A DNA stretch of 64,000 nucleotides from Taenia hydatigena (Eukaryota; Platyhelminthes; Cestoda; Cyclophyllidea; Taeniidae). The position numbers and the translations under genes are program-made. The notes beneath the pieces were generated by a model. It did no database searches. It was not told the origin of the DNA and saw only the letters and a program-made list of their open reading frames with translations. The stretch covers positions 18,743,761 through 18,807,760 of the forward strand of contig JADWOT020000001.1 in NCBI GenBank assembly GCA_036345935.2, given 5' to 3'. Shown here one piece after another: positions 24,471-36,249 of this stretch (its first letter is position 1; every line of letters begins with the position of its first letter).

Positions 24471-24639
24471 CCCTTTCGCTAGCTGCGTTGCATTCTTGGG
24501 AGTAAGTACCCGATTCCTTTAATCGATTCATACCTTACACATCTCTCACTATGCACCTTACATGCGTCAACAAACGCCAAATTGATGGCAGCAGTAGTAG
24601 CAGCTGACCCACCCACCTCACTTTGGAAGCACTTTAACG

Positions 24640-24720
24640 AGGTGCGCTTGACTAGACTTGACAAAATCAGACTATATTTGACTGGATCGGAGCAGACTAG
24701 ACTAGCCGTCCGTGATAGAT
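24640..24720 (+). repeat. Degenerate TAGACT/TAGTC short tandem patch
   Basis: A short cluster of related words (gactagact, cagactat, gactggatc, cagactagactag). The mirror image in the right arm is at about 47,475-47,540 (gtctagtctgctctgatcc). It lies in a frame open on the opposite strand in both arms, but the repeat explains that. Confidence 0.5.
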
Positions 24721-25369
24721 TATTACCGACTAGGATAGAATGAAAAAAGAAAGTGAGCAGTGCTATCTGATCTATTGTTGGTGTCTCATCCTCAGAGACG
24801 GCATCCACGTTACCACTTGAGTCCGCCCTATCACTCCAATTTGTCACTCCAAATCGACTAATCACAGCCCATGACACGTAAAATTAAAATCTTTTGTTCC
24901 ATTCTCACTGGTATTAGGGACCAATGTACACGCGTAGGAACCAAGTATGATAATGTCTATGAAAGGGAGAAGAAGAGATCTTTTGTCTACTCCCCCTTTT
25001 CTATGCTTCTCTCCAATTACATACTATGTGCCCTCAAACACCGAAGCTTGCATAATTTCCCATCGTTTATGCTTCATGCATTCAACTTACCCAAAGAAGA
25101 GGAGTGAGTACTCCCCATTTCGTCTCCTTACCCTTTTGTTTCCGCTTTGGTGACATGGCAACGCTTCGCTTCTCTTACATTTGCTTTCTCTGAATCCAAT
25201 TTCAATTTGTTTCTGTCTCCTCTTCCTTCCTCATCCACTACCAATATCCTTTATGTAAGTCTCATTCATTTCCCCAATCACCTCACTCTTCACTACTACA
25301 TGAGCACATATTCAGATATTCAAACATTCAGGAGTATTCAACTGATTCAACAAAGTGTAGTGTCATCAG

Positions 25370-25640
25370 TGAAGGATGTGCATGGATTAGTTCCATTGCA
25401 GAGATTGCCTCACGCTTCATCTCCACCACTCTAACTAAAATCATTACACTTCTTCGTGATCACGTAGAAACAGATAATCGTCTTCCTTCATTTGAAGTAG
25501 GAGCAATTTTACGACATGGAAAGATGCAGAAGAGCCGACCAACGACTTCTCGTACGCGCGCTCCATTGGATGCACAATATATCGAATGAGCCAGCAGGAA
25601 GCAACCTCGCAGCTAATTGACTTGGGCAAAGACAGGCTCT
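25370..25640 (+). repeat. Coding-like module, copy 2 (left arm)
   Basis: The diverged, oppositely oriented relative of 21,106-21,400. Shared landmarks are tgcatggatt, cttccttcattt, ccaacgacttct and gcagctaattgactt. Its right-arm counterpart is 46,555-46,810. The frame is broken relative to copy 1. Confidence 0.5.
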
Positions 25641-26263
25641 TGAATAGTAGTTGAGTTTTATTTGGGTTAACTCGCAGTTTAATGCTCGCTTCATAAGCCT
25701 GCCAAGCCGAAATTAGAGCAGTGCAATCATGAAAGTTTGATGTAACAAAGCTCATTTGTGGAGCCCGTTATTCGCTGCGATGCGAAGTACTTTTCACTAA
25801 GGTAGGTGGGAAGATCAAGTCATTTTCAATGTAATGGGTTCACCTGCACGACTTCACAAGTAATCAGAATGCACTTAGTATACATTTTATTCTATTGCGG
25901 TCTGCGCTGCACCACCACTGATCATCCTTGTAATTCCCTCTTTTAACGAAACACTCACCCTTGTACTGCACAGAAGTGGCAAACTCAATCCCATTGTCTT
26001 TGTCCGTCACCTAAAATCTAGTGCCTAGGGATGAATTGCCATTTCACTTCTGCGAAATCTTATGCGCTCAGCAATGTCTTTATGCAATGCGCATTATGCA
26101 CTCATCTCAAACCTGAGAACAGCCTCCTCTCTGATTCAGAGACACTCTCATTAATGACTTTGATCTAACACATAATATATCCTAGGCGAGGAACGTTCAA
26201 ATGCAAGTGACTTTGCACACCCGGATTGAAATCAAAACGATGGAAAATGCGTGGAATCTGTGG

Positions 26264-26271
26264 CTTATAAG
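26264..26271 (+). promoter_or_regulatory. Candidate TATA box of the H2A gene
   Basis: The sequence cttataagg lies about 85 bp before the H2A start codon, in a GC-rich setting. The position and form suit a replication-dependent histone promoter. The duplication edge lies only about 85 bp further upstream. No CCAAT box was confirmed. Confidence 0.45.
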
Positions 26272-26351
26272 GCGGGAGCAGTCCGGCATGTGACGGAATC
26301 ACGCTTCAATCGGTTTGCTGTTTATTGTGCCGACAGGGCGAGAAGAGAAGA

Positions 26352-26738
<387 letters not shown>

Positions 26739-26806
26739 GTCGACCAAGTGCCTTACTGACCGCTGGACTGACTTGATGAGTCTGCTGCAACCATGAACGT
26801 GACAAC

Positions 26807-26822
26807 GGCCCTTTTGAGGGCC
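26807..26822 (+). terminator. Histone mRNA 3' stem-loop
   Basis: GGCCCTTTTGAGGGCC is a perfect six-base-pair stem with a four-base loop and fits the metazoan histone 3' consensus. It lies 68 bases after the H2A stop codon. About eight bases downstream, gcaaagacg resembles the purine-rich histone downstream element bound by U7 snRNA. This shows a replication-dependent, non-polyadenylated histone transcript and stays intact although the reading frame is broken. Confidence 0.93.
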
Positions 26823-26829
26823 ACTGCAA

Positions 26830-29800
26830 AGACGATTGTTTGTTTTCCGCTTAGGCTACTGAGGGATGGTCGAACGATTGGTGCTTTTGCAGTCACCTTT
26901 GAATGTGTTTTTGTGTGTGTGAACGAGTCTTTGGAAGATGGTGTACCCTAATTTTCGGGTTGGAGGAGCATTGGGGAGGAGTGGGGCATTGAGAGAGGAG
27001 GGATTGGGTGTGGAATTTCGGCGCAGTGGATGTGTCCGTGTAAGCGAAGAGATAGGAGAGTCGTTGATGTGAAGTTGGTGAAAGCAGGTACGAAGTGGTT
27101 GAGTGTGCTGGTTACCGTGTCGTTGAGTTTGGTTGTTTAAGAGGTACCTTGGCACGAGCAAAGCGCAGGTGAATTGGTTGGGCTTTTTGGCATCGGTGGT
27201 GAGGAATGACGTGGCGTTGGAAGCTGACGCGAATTAGTAGAAAGTAGGTGATACGTGGGTTATGGTGAGGTGGGTTCAAGAGACGATGTTGTGGCAATGT
27301 CTTGGGATGGTTTCGGGTTTGGTGCTTATCCCGATTGCATACGTCTCTCTCTTTTCGACCTACACTAAGCAATATCCTTTCAATAAAGTCATGTATCGAA
27401 TGCTGCTCTATTGTCTCTCAGTGTTCGTAAACCAGTCGGGCATCTGATCATGGTCTACGACGCCCTTTCCGATGCATTGCTCTCCAATTGTAGCGGAGCC
27501 GATTGTGCGCTATTGTCACCAATGCAGGCACTTGTAAGGCTGCCACAATGTAGTTGTTTGATTTGTCCTGCTGCATGTCTTCGTTGATTACATCGCCTAC
27601 ATCGCCTGGTTGTACCTCGAAATAACAAGTTGGAATTGAAGTAACCAGTGGAATGGTAAAGCGACATTGATTGTGTTGTGAACATGCTGTTCTAAGCAAT
27701 GCTGTACTAAACCCTCTTTATGTGAAGCAAGTTTGTGGAAGGACCTTTGATATATTGGGGGGCCAACGTCTTTGCGGACGATGTAACTTCCACCACTGAA
27801 TCGGACCGCTTCGCGCGCCATTACCCTTTGTGTAGTTGCTGATTGTGTTCCACGCTCTACAACTCTGCTTATTTCTACCTAATGCAACTCGTTCAACCAG
27901 GCTTACACTTAAAGTGATAAGTTTGAATTAGAAAACCAGTTGAGAAAGGACCCAACACTTATTGGGTTGTGAGGCCGCTTTCTGCTTTGGATAAAGGTGA
28001 CCCAAACCCTACCCTGGGTGTACACATGAAGGACGCTCTAGGCATTGTAATGTCAGCAAACTTAAATGCGGTTAAAGAAGACCCATCACCTGGAACAACT
28101 CTTCCTGACTGCCAACCCCTCAGCACCGTTATTTCGGAATCCAACGCGACCAGATGTGCAATGGATTCCGTACAGCCACTGTCTCTCCTATTTCGGCAGA
28201 AAGATTGACCAACCCGCCCAATGCGGCCTCCTTATACACCCACAACTCAAGAATAACCATCTCCCTTACAACTACCACCACATTCTACGCTGTGAGCTCA
28301 GCACCCACCTCCGCGAATGGCACGCCAAACCCTAGCGAAGATAATGAGCACACTACAAAAGCCAACCACCGCACATTAAAATGAACCTATCTCAACTCAT
28401 CAAAAAAGACCAAACAATACAGCACAGGAAATAAACAGCCGCAATACACAAATGTGTCAGTGGATGATATCGCGTTTATGTTTTCCACAGTAAACACCCA
28501 GTCGAAGTGGTCGAACATTCGACATTCCACGTGTCGACTGCCCACCGTTCATAACCGCGATGACATCGGCAGCAGAAACTCAACACTCGCACACGCGACC
28601 CCATGTCCTGCACCTGCAAAAAAAGTAAAGTCCAATCAAATGAATCGCTGATTTGCCCTTCCTTTGGGTGATCAGTCCCTAAAATGACTACTAGTCAGAA
28701 ATCCACCCCCACACCCACAAGCCATCACCTGCACCATGGGCACGTGACAGCCTCAGCTTCTTGTGCCATCAACTCGCAGTCAGACGGTTCATAACACATT
28801 AACGGACTCCGAAATCACAGACTTGAATATTGTGAAAAAATGGGAATAGCAAGTAGAAGCAAGGTCTGGCAGATTAAGAACTAGCTTACCCAATTTGTTC
28901 TTGCTACTTCCTCGCGATACACATCCCATCTGCTCCCATCTCCAACTCATGCCTCCCCTTCGCGAGCACATTTCGTGCCGTTGACGCCCGTTGAAGTACA
29001 CTTCATGCTTATCAATTCACTATACACGGTTTGACGATGCAATGGGACGAATTTTACACCTACAAAAAAATTTGGTAGAAAAAACATTTACATCCTCTGC
29101 CACTCATTATAAGTCAAGCGGTCGTGATTACAAGCGATCAATCATAAAAGACATACTCCATTATTGCCAAACATCTGCCGATTTGTCTCCAACGTCCCAA
29201 ACATAGGTGTGAGTGTTACCTACAACTCGCACGATGAAAGTCTCATTCATTCTCATTCAAATCAAGGTGCGCCTGGAAAGACGGATGGCTTCATTGTAAT
29301 GCAGGAAAGTCCGCTACAACCCCCAAAGCAAACAGCTCCACAACAATAAGCCATTCCTTTTCTTCGGGTCAGCCTCAAGCATCAACTCACGTAGAAACCG
29401 AACCTACGGATAAGGGATGACTGAAGCCTCGCTTTGTGTATTTAGGAGATAGTCAACGCAAAACCGCAGACTGAAGTTCCAACCGGCAATGTAGAAACCA
29501 GTGAATAGAATATGAATGACACCACGCATTATGAAAAGACTTGGACATAAATAGCCATAGCGCATTGACACCTTAGATACGTACATTCAAGCCATCAGGA
29601 CACAAAATGCATGGAAAAGTTGCATGAAGTGCAATTCATTCTTACCTGAGCAATGTACGGGGCAATTGAGGAAGTAATATTCCTATTTGATGTTGTTCGG
29701 CAAAAACTCCCAGCTTCCCAGATAATGATCAATTAGGACGAATACACTCCCGTTTATTCGATTTTATTTCACCAAATTGAACACAGTGTCAGTCCGGATT

Positions 29801-30220
29801 CTCCATTTATCAACGGGCAGAACCTCATTGGACAAAGTCCCTGTATTGACTAAAACCATCGAAGGCGCCACTGCACGGGCGATTTAGTACAATACGGCTG
29901 TCAATGTCATTAGCAAAAATGGTTTAACTTATCCTTCTTTAAAGCACTAGGCATCGAAAGCGAATATTAGCCGCAATTGTTTTCATGCTTCCGCCAGAAA
30001 TTACGCGAACCTTATGCATGTAAGAATTGAAGCAAAATAACTTTGGGTAAATTAGAAATAAGTGCAAATTCGCATTTGATCCCCTTTTATTCTAACATAG
30101 AAAAACAACTATTTTACTACTTTTCCTGAAAAGACACTTGTGACTTGCAAAATAAGTCCAATCAAATTATTTAAAAGCGACATTTTAACATTGTAGAGGG
30201 TTCCTCCTCTCCCTTCTTAT
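26830..30220. other. Intergenic, no recognised gene
   Basis: Right after H2A, 26,870-27,280 is G/T-rich on the plus strand. From 28,200 to 28,650 the plus strand is C/A-rich, and frames there encode Ser/Thr/Pro/Asn-rich peptides. A minus-strand frame at about 27,455-27,690 is open in two registers (Ser/Ala/Gln-rich) but has no recognised motif. No other histone gene was found next to H2A. Confidence 0.4.
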
Positions 30221-30229
30221 CGCCCTTGT

Positions 30230-30560
30230 TAATTAGAAGGCTGAACACACTTTGACACATTTATTGTGGAAGAGAGAGAGGGTACAGCGGGACCTTGTAA
30301 GAGAGCTCGTGACGGGGATTAGTCACGCTCCTGAGATTCACCACGCCTCTCCGCTACCAGGTTCCAAATTGTTCTCCCCACTCTGACCTACAAAGCGCAT
30401 TTAAAGAATATAAGTATTGCACAGTCTTCTCGTATTTTGAGTGCCGTCTTCGGTACTACTCTCATTGATTCACTTTAATCATACCATCAGGTGGTTTTCT
30501 TTCTTCTACAATTACATAAGCTTCGTCCTCGTTTTCCGGCCAGCTGAGCACCTCTGTAAG
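30230..30560 (-). other. Possible 3' flank or LTR of the Ty3/gypsy element
   Basis: In element orientation this follows the integrase C-terminus. It contains an AATAAA-like signal (cacaataaatgtg) near its end. I could not find a second copy at the other end of the element, nor clear TG...CA termini or a target duplication. An LTR identity is therefore only a suggestion. Confidence 0.2.
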
Positions 30561-30561
30561 G

Positions 30562-32690
30562 TCAGATCTTATTGTGATAGCCGATTATTGACTGGATACG
30601 GAGTTCTGCATTCTGAACGAGGTAGTTCGTGGGAGAGAGAACTTTTACTATGCGGAAGGGGTTTTTACTCCAAAGGTGGTAAAATTTGCGATGTGTCCCA
30701 AGTGGGGTAATCGGCCGATAAATTTGGACGAGATCGCCTTCGTGGTAGACGGTGAGTCGACTGTGCTTGTCGTAGTATTTCTTTTGTCTGGTGTGAGACC
30801 TTTGTAGGTGTCGACGGGCAAGATTAAACGTCTTTCTTATCCCTTCTTGGAGGCGTAGTACGTACTCTGAGACGTTGTCAGTAGCCACTTCCTTACCCGG
30901 TAGGAATACATTGAAGGGCACTCTCATTTTGCGGCCTGTGAGCATCTTGAACGGAGAGACACCAGTTGATGTATGGACCGTAGCCCTATGGATAGTAGTC
31001 CTATCAGGGTCCGGTTAGTTCTTTTACTTGTCCATTGCCTTGAGAGTGTCCAGGTGTCGTGCGCGTCTTTGCGATTCCAAGGGACCTGCATAGTTCAGCG
31101 AAGAGTCGGCTTTCGATTCAGGCACTCCGTATTGACAGATCCAACGATTGAAAAAGGTTGACGCGACCGCCTCTGCGTCTTGCGACTTCATGGGTTCTGC
31201 TTCGGCCACTTTCGCGAAGTAGTCGACCATAACTGGGATATATCGGTCTCTCCTCTTGGTCAGTGGTGGAGGACCCATGATGTCTATACCCTCTCGCTCG
31301 CCCGGAAATCCTGTAGGCATAGGCTGCAGGGGTGCAGCTTCTTTGGAATGAGGGTTCTTGAGGCTGCTGCAAGTAATGCAGGTTCGCCAGAAGTCATGCA
31401 CGTTTGGGGAGAGAGAGAGCCACCACTATCGCTTCGTCGAGGCCTCCATCATCTTTTTCTCACCTACATGGCTTAAATGTTCGTGCGACTCTTGAAGGGC
31501 TGTTTGTGTCAGGGAACCTGGAACAACCACACGCTTGGGAGACGTGACGTCTTCTTGGTACCACAAGACCTCATCTTCCAGGGAGAGTTGAGACCATTGT
31601 TGCCATATCTGCCTGGCCGCCTTGCTGGACGATTTCATCTCTTCCGCAGTGGGCTTGGACGAGGATGCCAGAAACCTGTCGTATACCAATAAAGGTGTCG
31701 GGATCTGTACTCTGTGTGTTTCTCCACTGATGTTTAGGGTGCCTACTATACCGCTATGCCTTTCCGCTGAGGGAGGTCTGTGGGGCAATGCATCCGCGTT
31801 GCTATGCGAGTTTCCTTTTCTTTACTGCACAGTGAAGTCATACTGTTGCAGTTCCTCTTTCTCACAATGAGCTGTCTCACCATCAGGTAGTGCTTGAAGT
31901 GTCGCACCATTGTGTAGATGGCGAAAAGTTCACATTCTGTTGCACTCTTCTGTCTCATTTTTCTGTTTAGTCTAGCAATAGAGTAGGCAATGACGTATTC
32001 CCTACCTTCTTTGTCTCTTCGCGTAAGTACACCGCCCACGGCCACGTCACTGGCGTCCGTGTCTAGTACAAAGGGAGGTGCGTCGGTCTCAAAATTTGGT
32101 AAAGCCAAAATTGGAGCGGAGCAGAGCATTCGCATTAGTTCTTTGAAGGCTTCATCATGTTTGTTCTCCCACTTGAGATCCTTTTTCGTCTGCTTCTCGG
32201 TTGGATTGTATAAGGGACTGGCGATCTTGGCAAAGCCTTTGACGAAACGCCTATAGTAGTTTGCCAAGCCGAGGAAGCAGCGGAGTTCCGTCTGATTAGT
32301 TGGTATTGGCCAGGTTCTCACTTGTTTTGTGCGATCGTCAGTGACTGCCATCCCGTTTGACGAGACTGTGTGCCCCGAGAAGGTGACTGAACGACGAAGA
32401 AAATGACACTTCTTTGGATTCAATGTCAAACCTGCATCCTGCAGACGGTCCAGCACTAGTTTAAGATTGGCGTTATGCTCGCGAATGTCTCTACCGAAAA
32501 CATGGACATCATCGAGGTAGATTATGCAGTGTTTTGGAAAAAGCCCAATCAGTGCTGTCTGCATCAGGCGCTGGAAAGTGGCTGCGGCGTTACAGAGTCC
32601 AAACGGCATTGTCTGGAATTCATAAAGCCCGTTGGGCACTACGAATGTTGTCTTCTTTCTATCTTTTTCCGCCACATATATCCGTGTACC
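30562..32690 (-). mobile_element. Ty3/gypsy retrotransposon pol, truncated and internally deleted
   Basis: Minus-strand frames in order match a Ty3/gypsy polyprotein. Reverse transcriptase starts part-way through (GLYEFQTMPFGLCNAAATFQ) and retains the YLDD catalytic box at about residues 53-56 of the frame starting at 32,675. RNase H is represented by FVLDTDASDVAVGG and SATECELFAI. The zinc-binding integrase part has HLSHVG and CITCSSLK. The integrase core has one acidic residue in IDIMGPPP. The integrase C-terminal part has KKYYDKHSR and GDLVQIYRP. Gag, protease and the first third of reverse transcriptase are missing. Deletions lie after HYLMVRQLIV (about 31,870) and after GVPES in the integrase core (about 31,100), and there are frameshifts. 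It is a dead, 5'-truncated copy; the clade (CsRn1-like or other) cannot be decided by eye. Confidence 0.93.
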
Positions 32691-32699
32691 TGCGCACGA

Positions 32700-35600
32700 A
32701 TGAACAGACTCAAGTGTTTGCGACTTGTGAAACGATGCGTACGTACGGATCGGCTCTCACCTGCTTAGACAATATTCCTTCACACCTTGCATGCTGGCTT
32801 TTAGGCGCCACGCACTTGCGCATCTATTTTTATCGAAAAACGCGTTGCTGTTCCGAGTCGCGTACAGCAGCGAATATGCGGTTCTTTCTTGCGACTTATT
32901 CATTAAAACGAGAGTGCTAAGGTCACCCAGTTGTGAGGAAACCAAAGCTGCATTAGTCGAGCAAAACGAACTGTCGGTTTCCTGACTAGAATGAAGCGGT
33001 GAGGAAATGCAAAAAGGGCATCCTACTCTGGGTGCAGAGTAGCCTAGGATACATCGCATAATCTCCTCTTACCCTTTGTTCATCTCCATTGCATTCTATT
33101 CAATTTTATTCTCCTCTACTTGAACTATCCAAAGTCTCAGAAGCTTGACACCCACAACTCACAATTCTAAATAAATCCAGGTCACTACTGGAAAATGGTT
33201 GCGAATCGTCACATGCGGTTCATCAATCGACCAATCCGATCAGTGCTTAGACTTCAGCATTCCATCATCGTGTACTTCCACTCATGAAATGCTCTGTTCG
33301 TATCTGTGCGCCGAAACGGTTCACCAATCCCCAATTTCGGGGAGACAAGGTAGCATGCGAGTCTCCCGAGACACACCGAATGCCACGACTGAAGAGAGGC
33401 AGAAATGTACAAAGCATCACAGGTGTCTACATCCGATGGACGTATTTCACTGATGGGAAAGCTGTCATCAAATCATCACAGGCAGACAACAAAGTGCTGC
33501 ATCCAATAATATAACCGGACGATTCTGCCCAAAAAATTGTTGGTAATAAGATGCCCCTATTCCCTACGAAATATATAAAGATAGCGCTTCCATTAGTACG
33601 CGAAGTATACTGGCAGGTTAGTCGGCCTACTGCGGTTGGTTAAATGTCTTCCACTTAGAGGAGAACTGGGAGCCGAAAGGACATGTGCTTCTGCATGATC
33701 TTACTACTTCAACGTTTTCAATGCTCTTTCTCTACAAAAGTCATTCAGTGCATACGGTGATGGTAGCATTACCTAAGGCACAGAAAACTTGCTTCCATTT
33801 TATTCCTCCTCTTCGCTGCACATTCTCCAAACAACAAATTGGAGGGCACATCAAGCGAATTTACGTGCCAGGGGTGGAGGAAATCCGCCTGATTTGATAC
33901 CACCTACAAAGCAACGTATTTATGCGCACAATGTTTTGCGAGATGAGATGGATAGGTGCTGCCATTTGCATGAGGCATAGCAGTATCCTTGATATCACCC
34001 ATCTAACGCTATTTTGGAGAGCCGATATTGAATAAAGGACTGGTAATGCTGCGTTCTGATGTTAAACGCTAACCTCCGTAGTCAAAAGCACTCGTTCAAC
34101 GTCAGCCAAAAGTGCTTGAACACGGCTGCTACTGCTGCTTGTTGTGGCGTGTTGGTGGTTGACTTAGTCCAAATGAAAGACAAACAATTTAAACGCCCTT
34201 CGCCAGGATTGCGGCTAAAGGTCACGTCTTCGAACTGCAGGGGGGGGGGGAAAAAGAGGCAGGTTGGTGGCTCATTAAACACCCAGAGACCAATGAAAAA
34301 TGAAAATGTCCACTTCAACACCAGTTAGCTCCCGCATTTTTCTGAAAAAAAGTCAGTGGGACAAATAGTACCATAACAAATGAAGAACCATCCCATACCC
34401 CATAACACCAAGGCGAAATTAAGGTTCCATTTCGGTGAAAAGGGGGTGTGCAGTAGGTCAGGAGTCTCTTTTTCAAAAGTAGTGGTACAATAATCACACA
34501 AATGTCATTAATGTCTCCCGAGGACTGGGTGGGCAATTCGACTGTCGCATCTTACTTCCTTAGGAATGGGCGGAGAGCCTAAACAAAGATGACAATTTGG
34601 GAAAGTCAATAGATATCATTCCAGAAAATCGTCTCAATCAGTAGCATTCATTTACCAAAGGGTGATGGTTTTGAAACAGACACATCCAAAAACACATAGA
34701 ATTTTGGATTAAACAAAGGAACACTTCTTTGAATTACCACCAACCAACGTGTCAATAAAAGCAGTCGTGTTGCCATGGTGAGTTGCCCTGGAAAATAACG
34801 GGATGTAGAATCAAATTTCAAAGCTCAAGTAAGTCGTTGAAGTCAAATCGGATGCTCAAAATGAATTCAACGCACTTCTTGAACTGCCTTCCTTGAAGGC
34901 AAATAAAATGCGGCAGTAGGCTGAAGAAGGTGAAGTGGAAGTGGGAAAGAATGGAAGATTGGTGAATGAAGAACTGAAAGAATACGCATGACATACTGGA
35001 CTTGCATTCAAAAGATTAGTTTAAAACTGCTCCCGATGAGATCCAACAGATAGGAAGTGCGGGGAGTGTTGGAAGAATGAGAGAATGGTTGATAAGATAA
35101 CATCTCGTAGACACTTTGCCCACCTGCTGACAGGTGATTGTTCGCTTAAACATAATCACCAGAGATAAATTTTGACAGCAGAGGGAGGCTGGGAAGTACA
35201 AAAACAAGTGATCCAAGGGAACTTCAGCACCGCATTCAGGACCGCTGAACCGGAAGAGATGTATAAAAACAAGAGTGAAGCAGGTCATTTTCAAAGAAGA
35301 CTAGAAAGAATAAAAAGGGAGCGAAAGTTTGGGGAAGCATCAACAGTTGAAAGAACCCCTAAGGCGACAGCAGTTGAGATGAATGGGAGGAAGTTAGACA
35401 TATTTTATAAGATATTCAGCGTGGAAGACAAAAACTTGCCCAAATAGGAAAATTTAGCACAACAAAGGGGTAGACAAGTGGGTGAATGGACCGCTGATGA
35501 TCTAGTGGTCGTGCATACTCCAATCCCACCAACAGAGAGACACCGCGACTAGGTTCCTGTGACATGGCGTTGAGGTTGAAAACAACCTTCAAATGAAGCT

Positions 35601-36240
35601 GTAATGACTTATGCTATGCAGTACATCGTAGTTAAGTTCATTGAAGCCTTCCTTAAGCGGCGCCAAAATACGATACTCAGAATAGAAAGTGAGGAAATTA
35701 ATGATTGAAGAGCGTTGAACTGATTTGTACCAAAATGCATACCGACTTCTCGGAGGAGGTAAGAGACAAGCGAAAATATGTTTATGGCTGAAGAATGCGA
35801 AAGCAAAAGTAATGTTAACAAGAAGTAGAAAATAAGCAAATTAGAATAGAAGTTAGACGACGAAAAAAACGCTAAAATAGTTCATTGCTAGTGTGGCGAT
35901 GCAGCATTCGACGAAAATGAGGAGATAGAAGAGAGGGACCAAATTTTTTTAGCATCATTTAGCACTGGAGAAGGGGCAAAGAGTGAATGGAAAGGTGCGC
36001 CAAGTGAATTCAGATTAATCACTATTGTTTGGCTGATTGAAAGATGCACAGGTGTAAATGTGGTCGCAGACCTGCATCGGCTGGTGGATGACTGTCTGCA
36101 TGGATACAAAACGAGTGCCTCCATTGACTTTTCAACAAAATTCGTAAACAAATAAAAAGCAAAGTAAGCAGTGCACCAAGTTTCAAGTGCTCATTGAACT
36201 ACAGTTGCCTCCTCAAAATGATATCTAGTAATAGCAGGGA
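32700..36240. other. Intergenic, no recognised gene
   Basis: No supported coding sequence. A run of 11 G residues lies at 34,240-34,250, followed by aaaaagag. Minus-strand frames at 35,609-36,151 are leucine/serine-rich and could include the 3' end of the spermidine synthase gene, whose last few codons were not located with confidence. Confidence 0.4.
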
Positions 36241-36249
36241 GAAACTCAC

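Larger units (their letters stand above)
15040..26178 (+). repeat. Left arm of large inverted duplication (about 11.1 kb)
   Basis: The whole segment matches the reverse complement of about 46,011-57,757. Collinear landmarks in both arms, from the outside inwards, are the 53-bp minisatellite, the acidic ORF, the purine/pyrimidine tract, the TG/CA microsatellite, the second 53-bp array, the kinase pseudogene and the short TAGTC-rich patch. By eye, most compared stretches agree at roughly nine bases in ten, with the acidic-ORF region visibly closer. The inner edge lies near 26,178, just after the shared run around gactttgatct. The outer edge lies inside the minisatellite at about 15,040. About 19.8 kb separates the arms. 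Confidence 0.93.

Noticed and set aside
34240..34250. Run of G as a biological signal
   Set aside because: A single 11-base homopolymer is most simply a slippage or sequencing-prone run.
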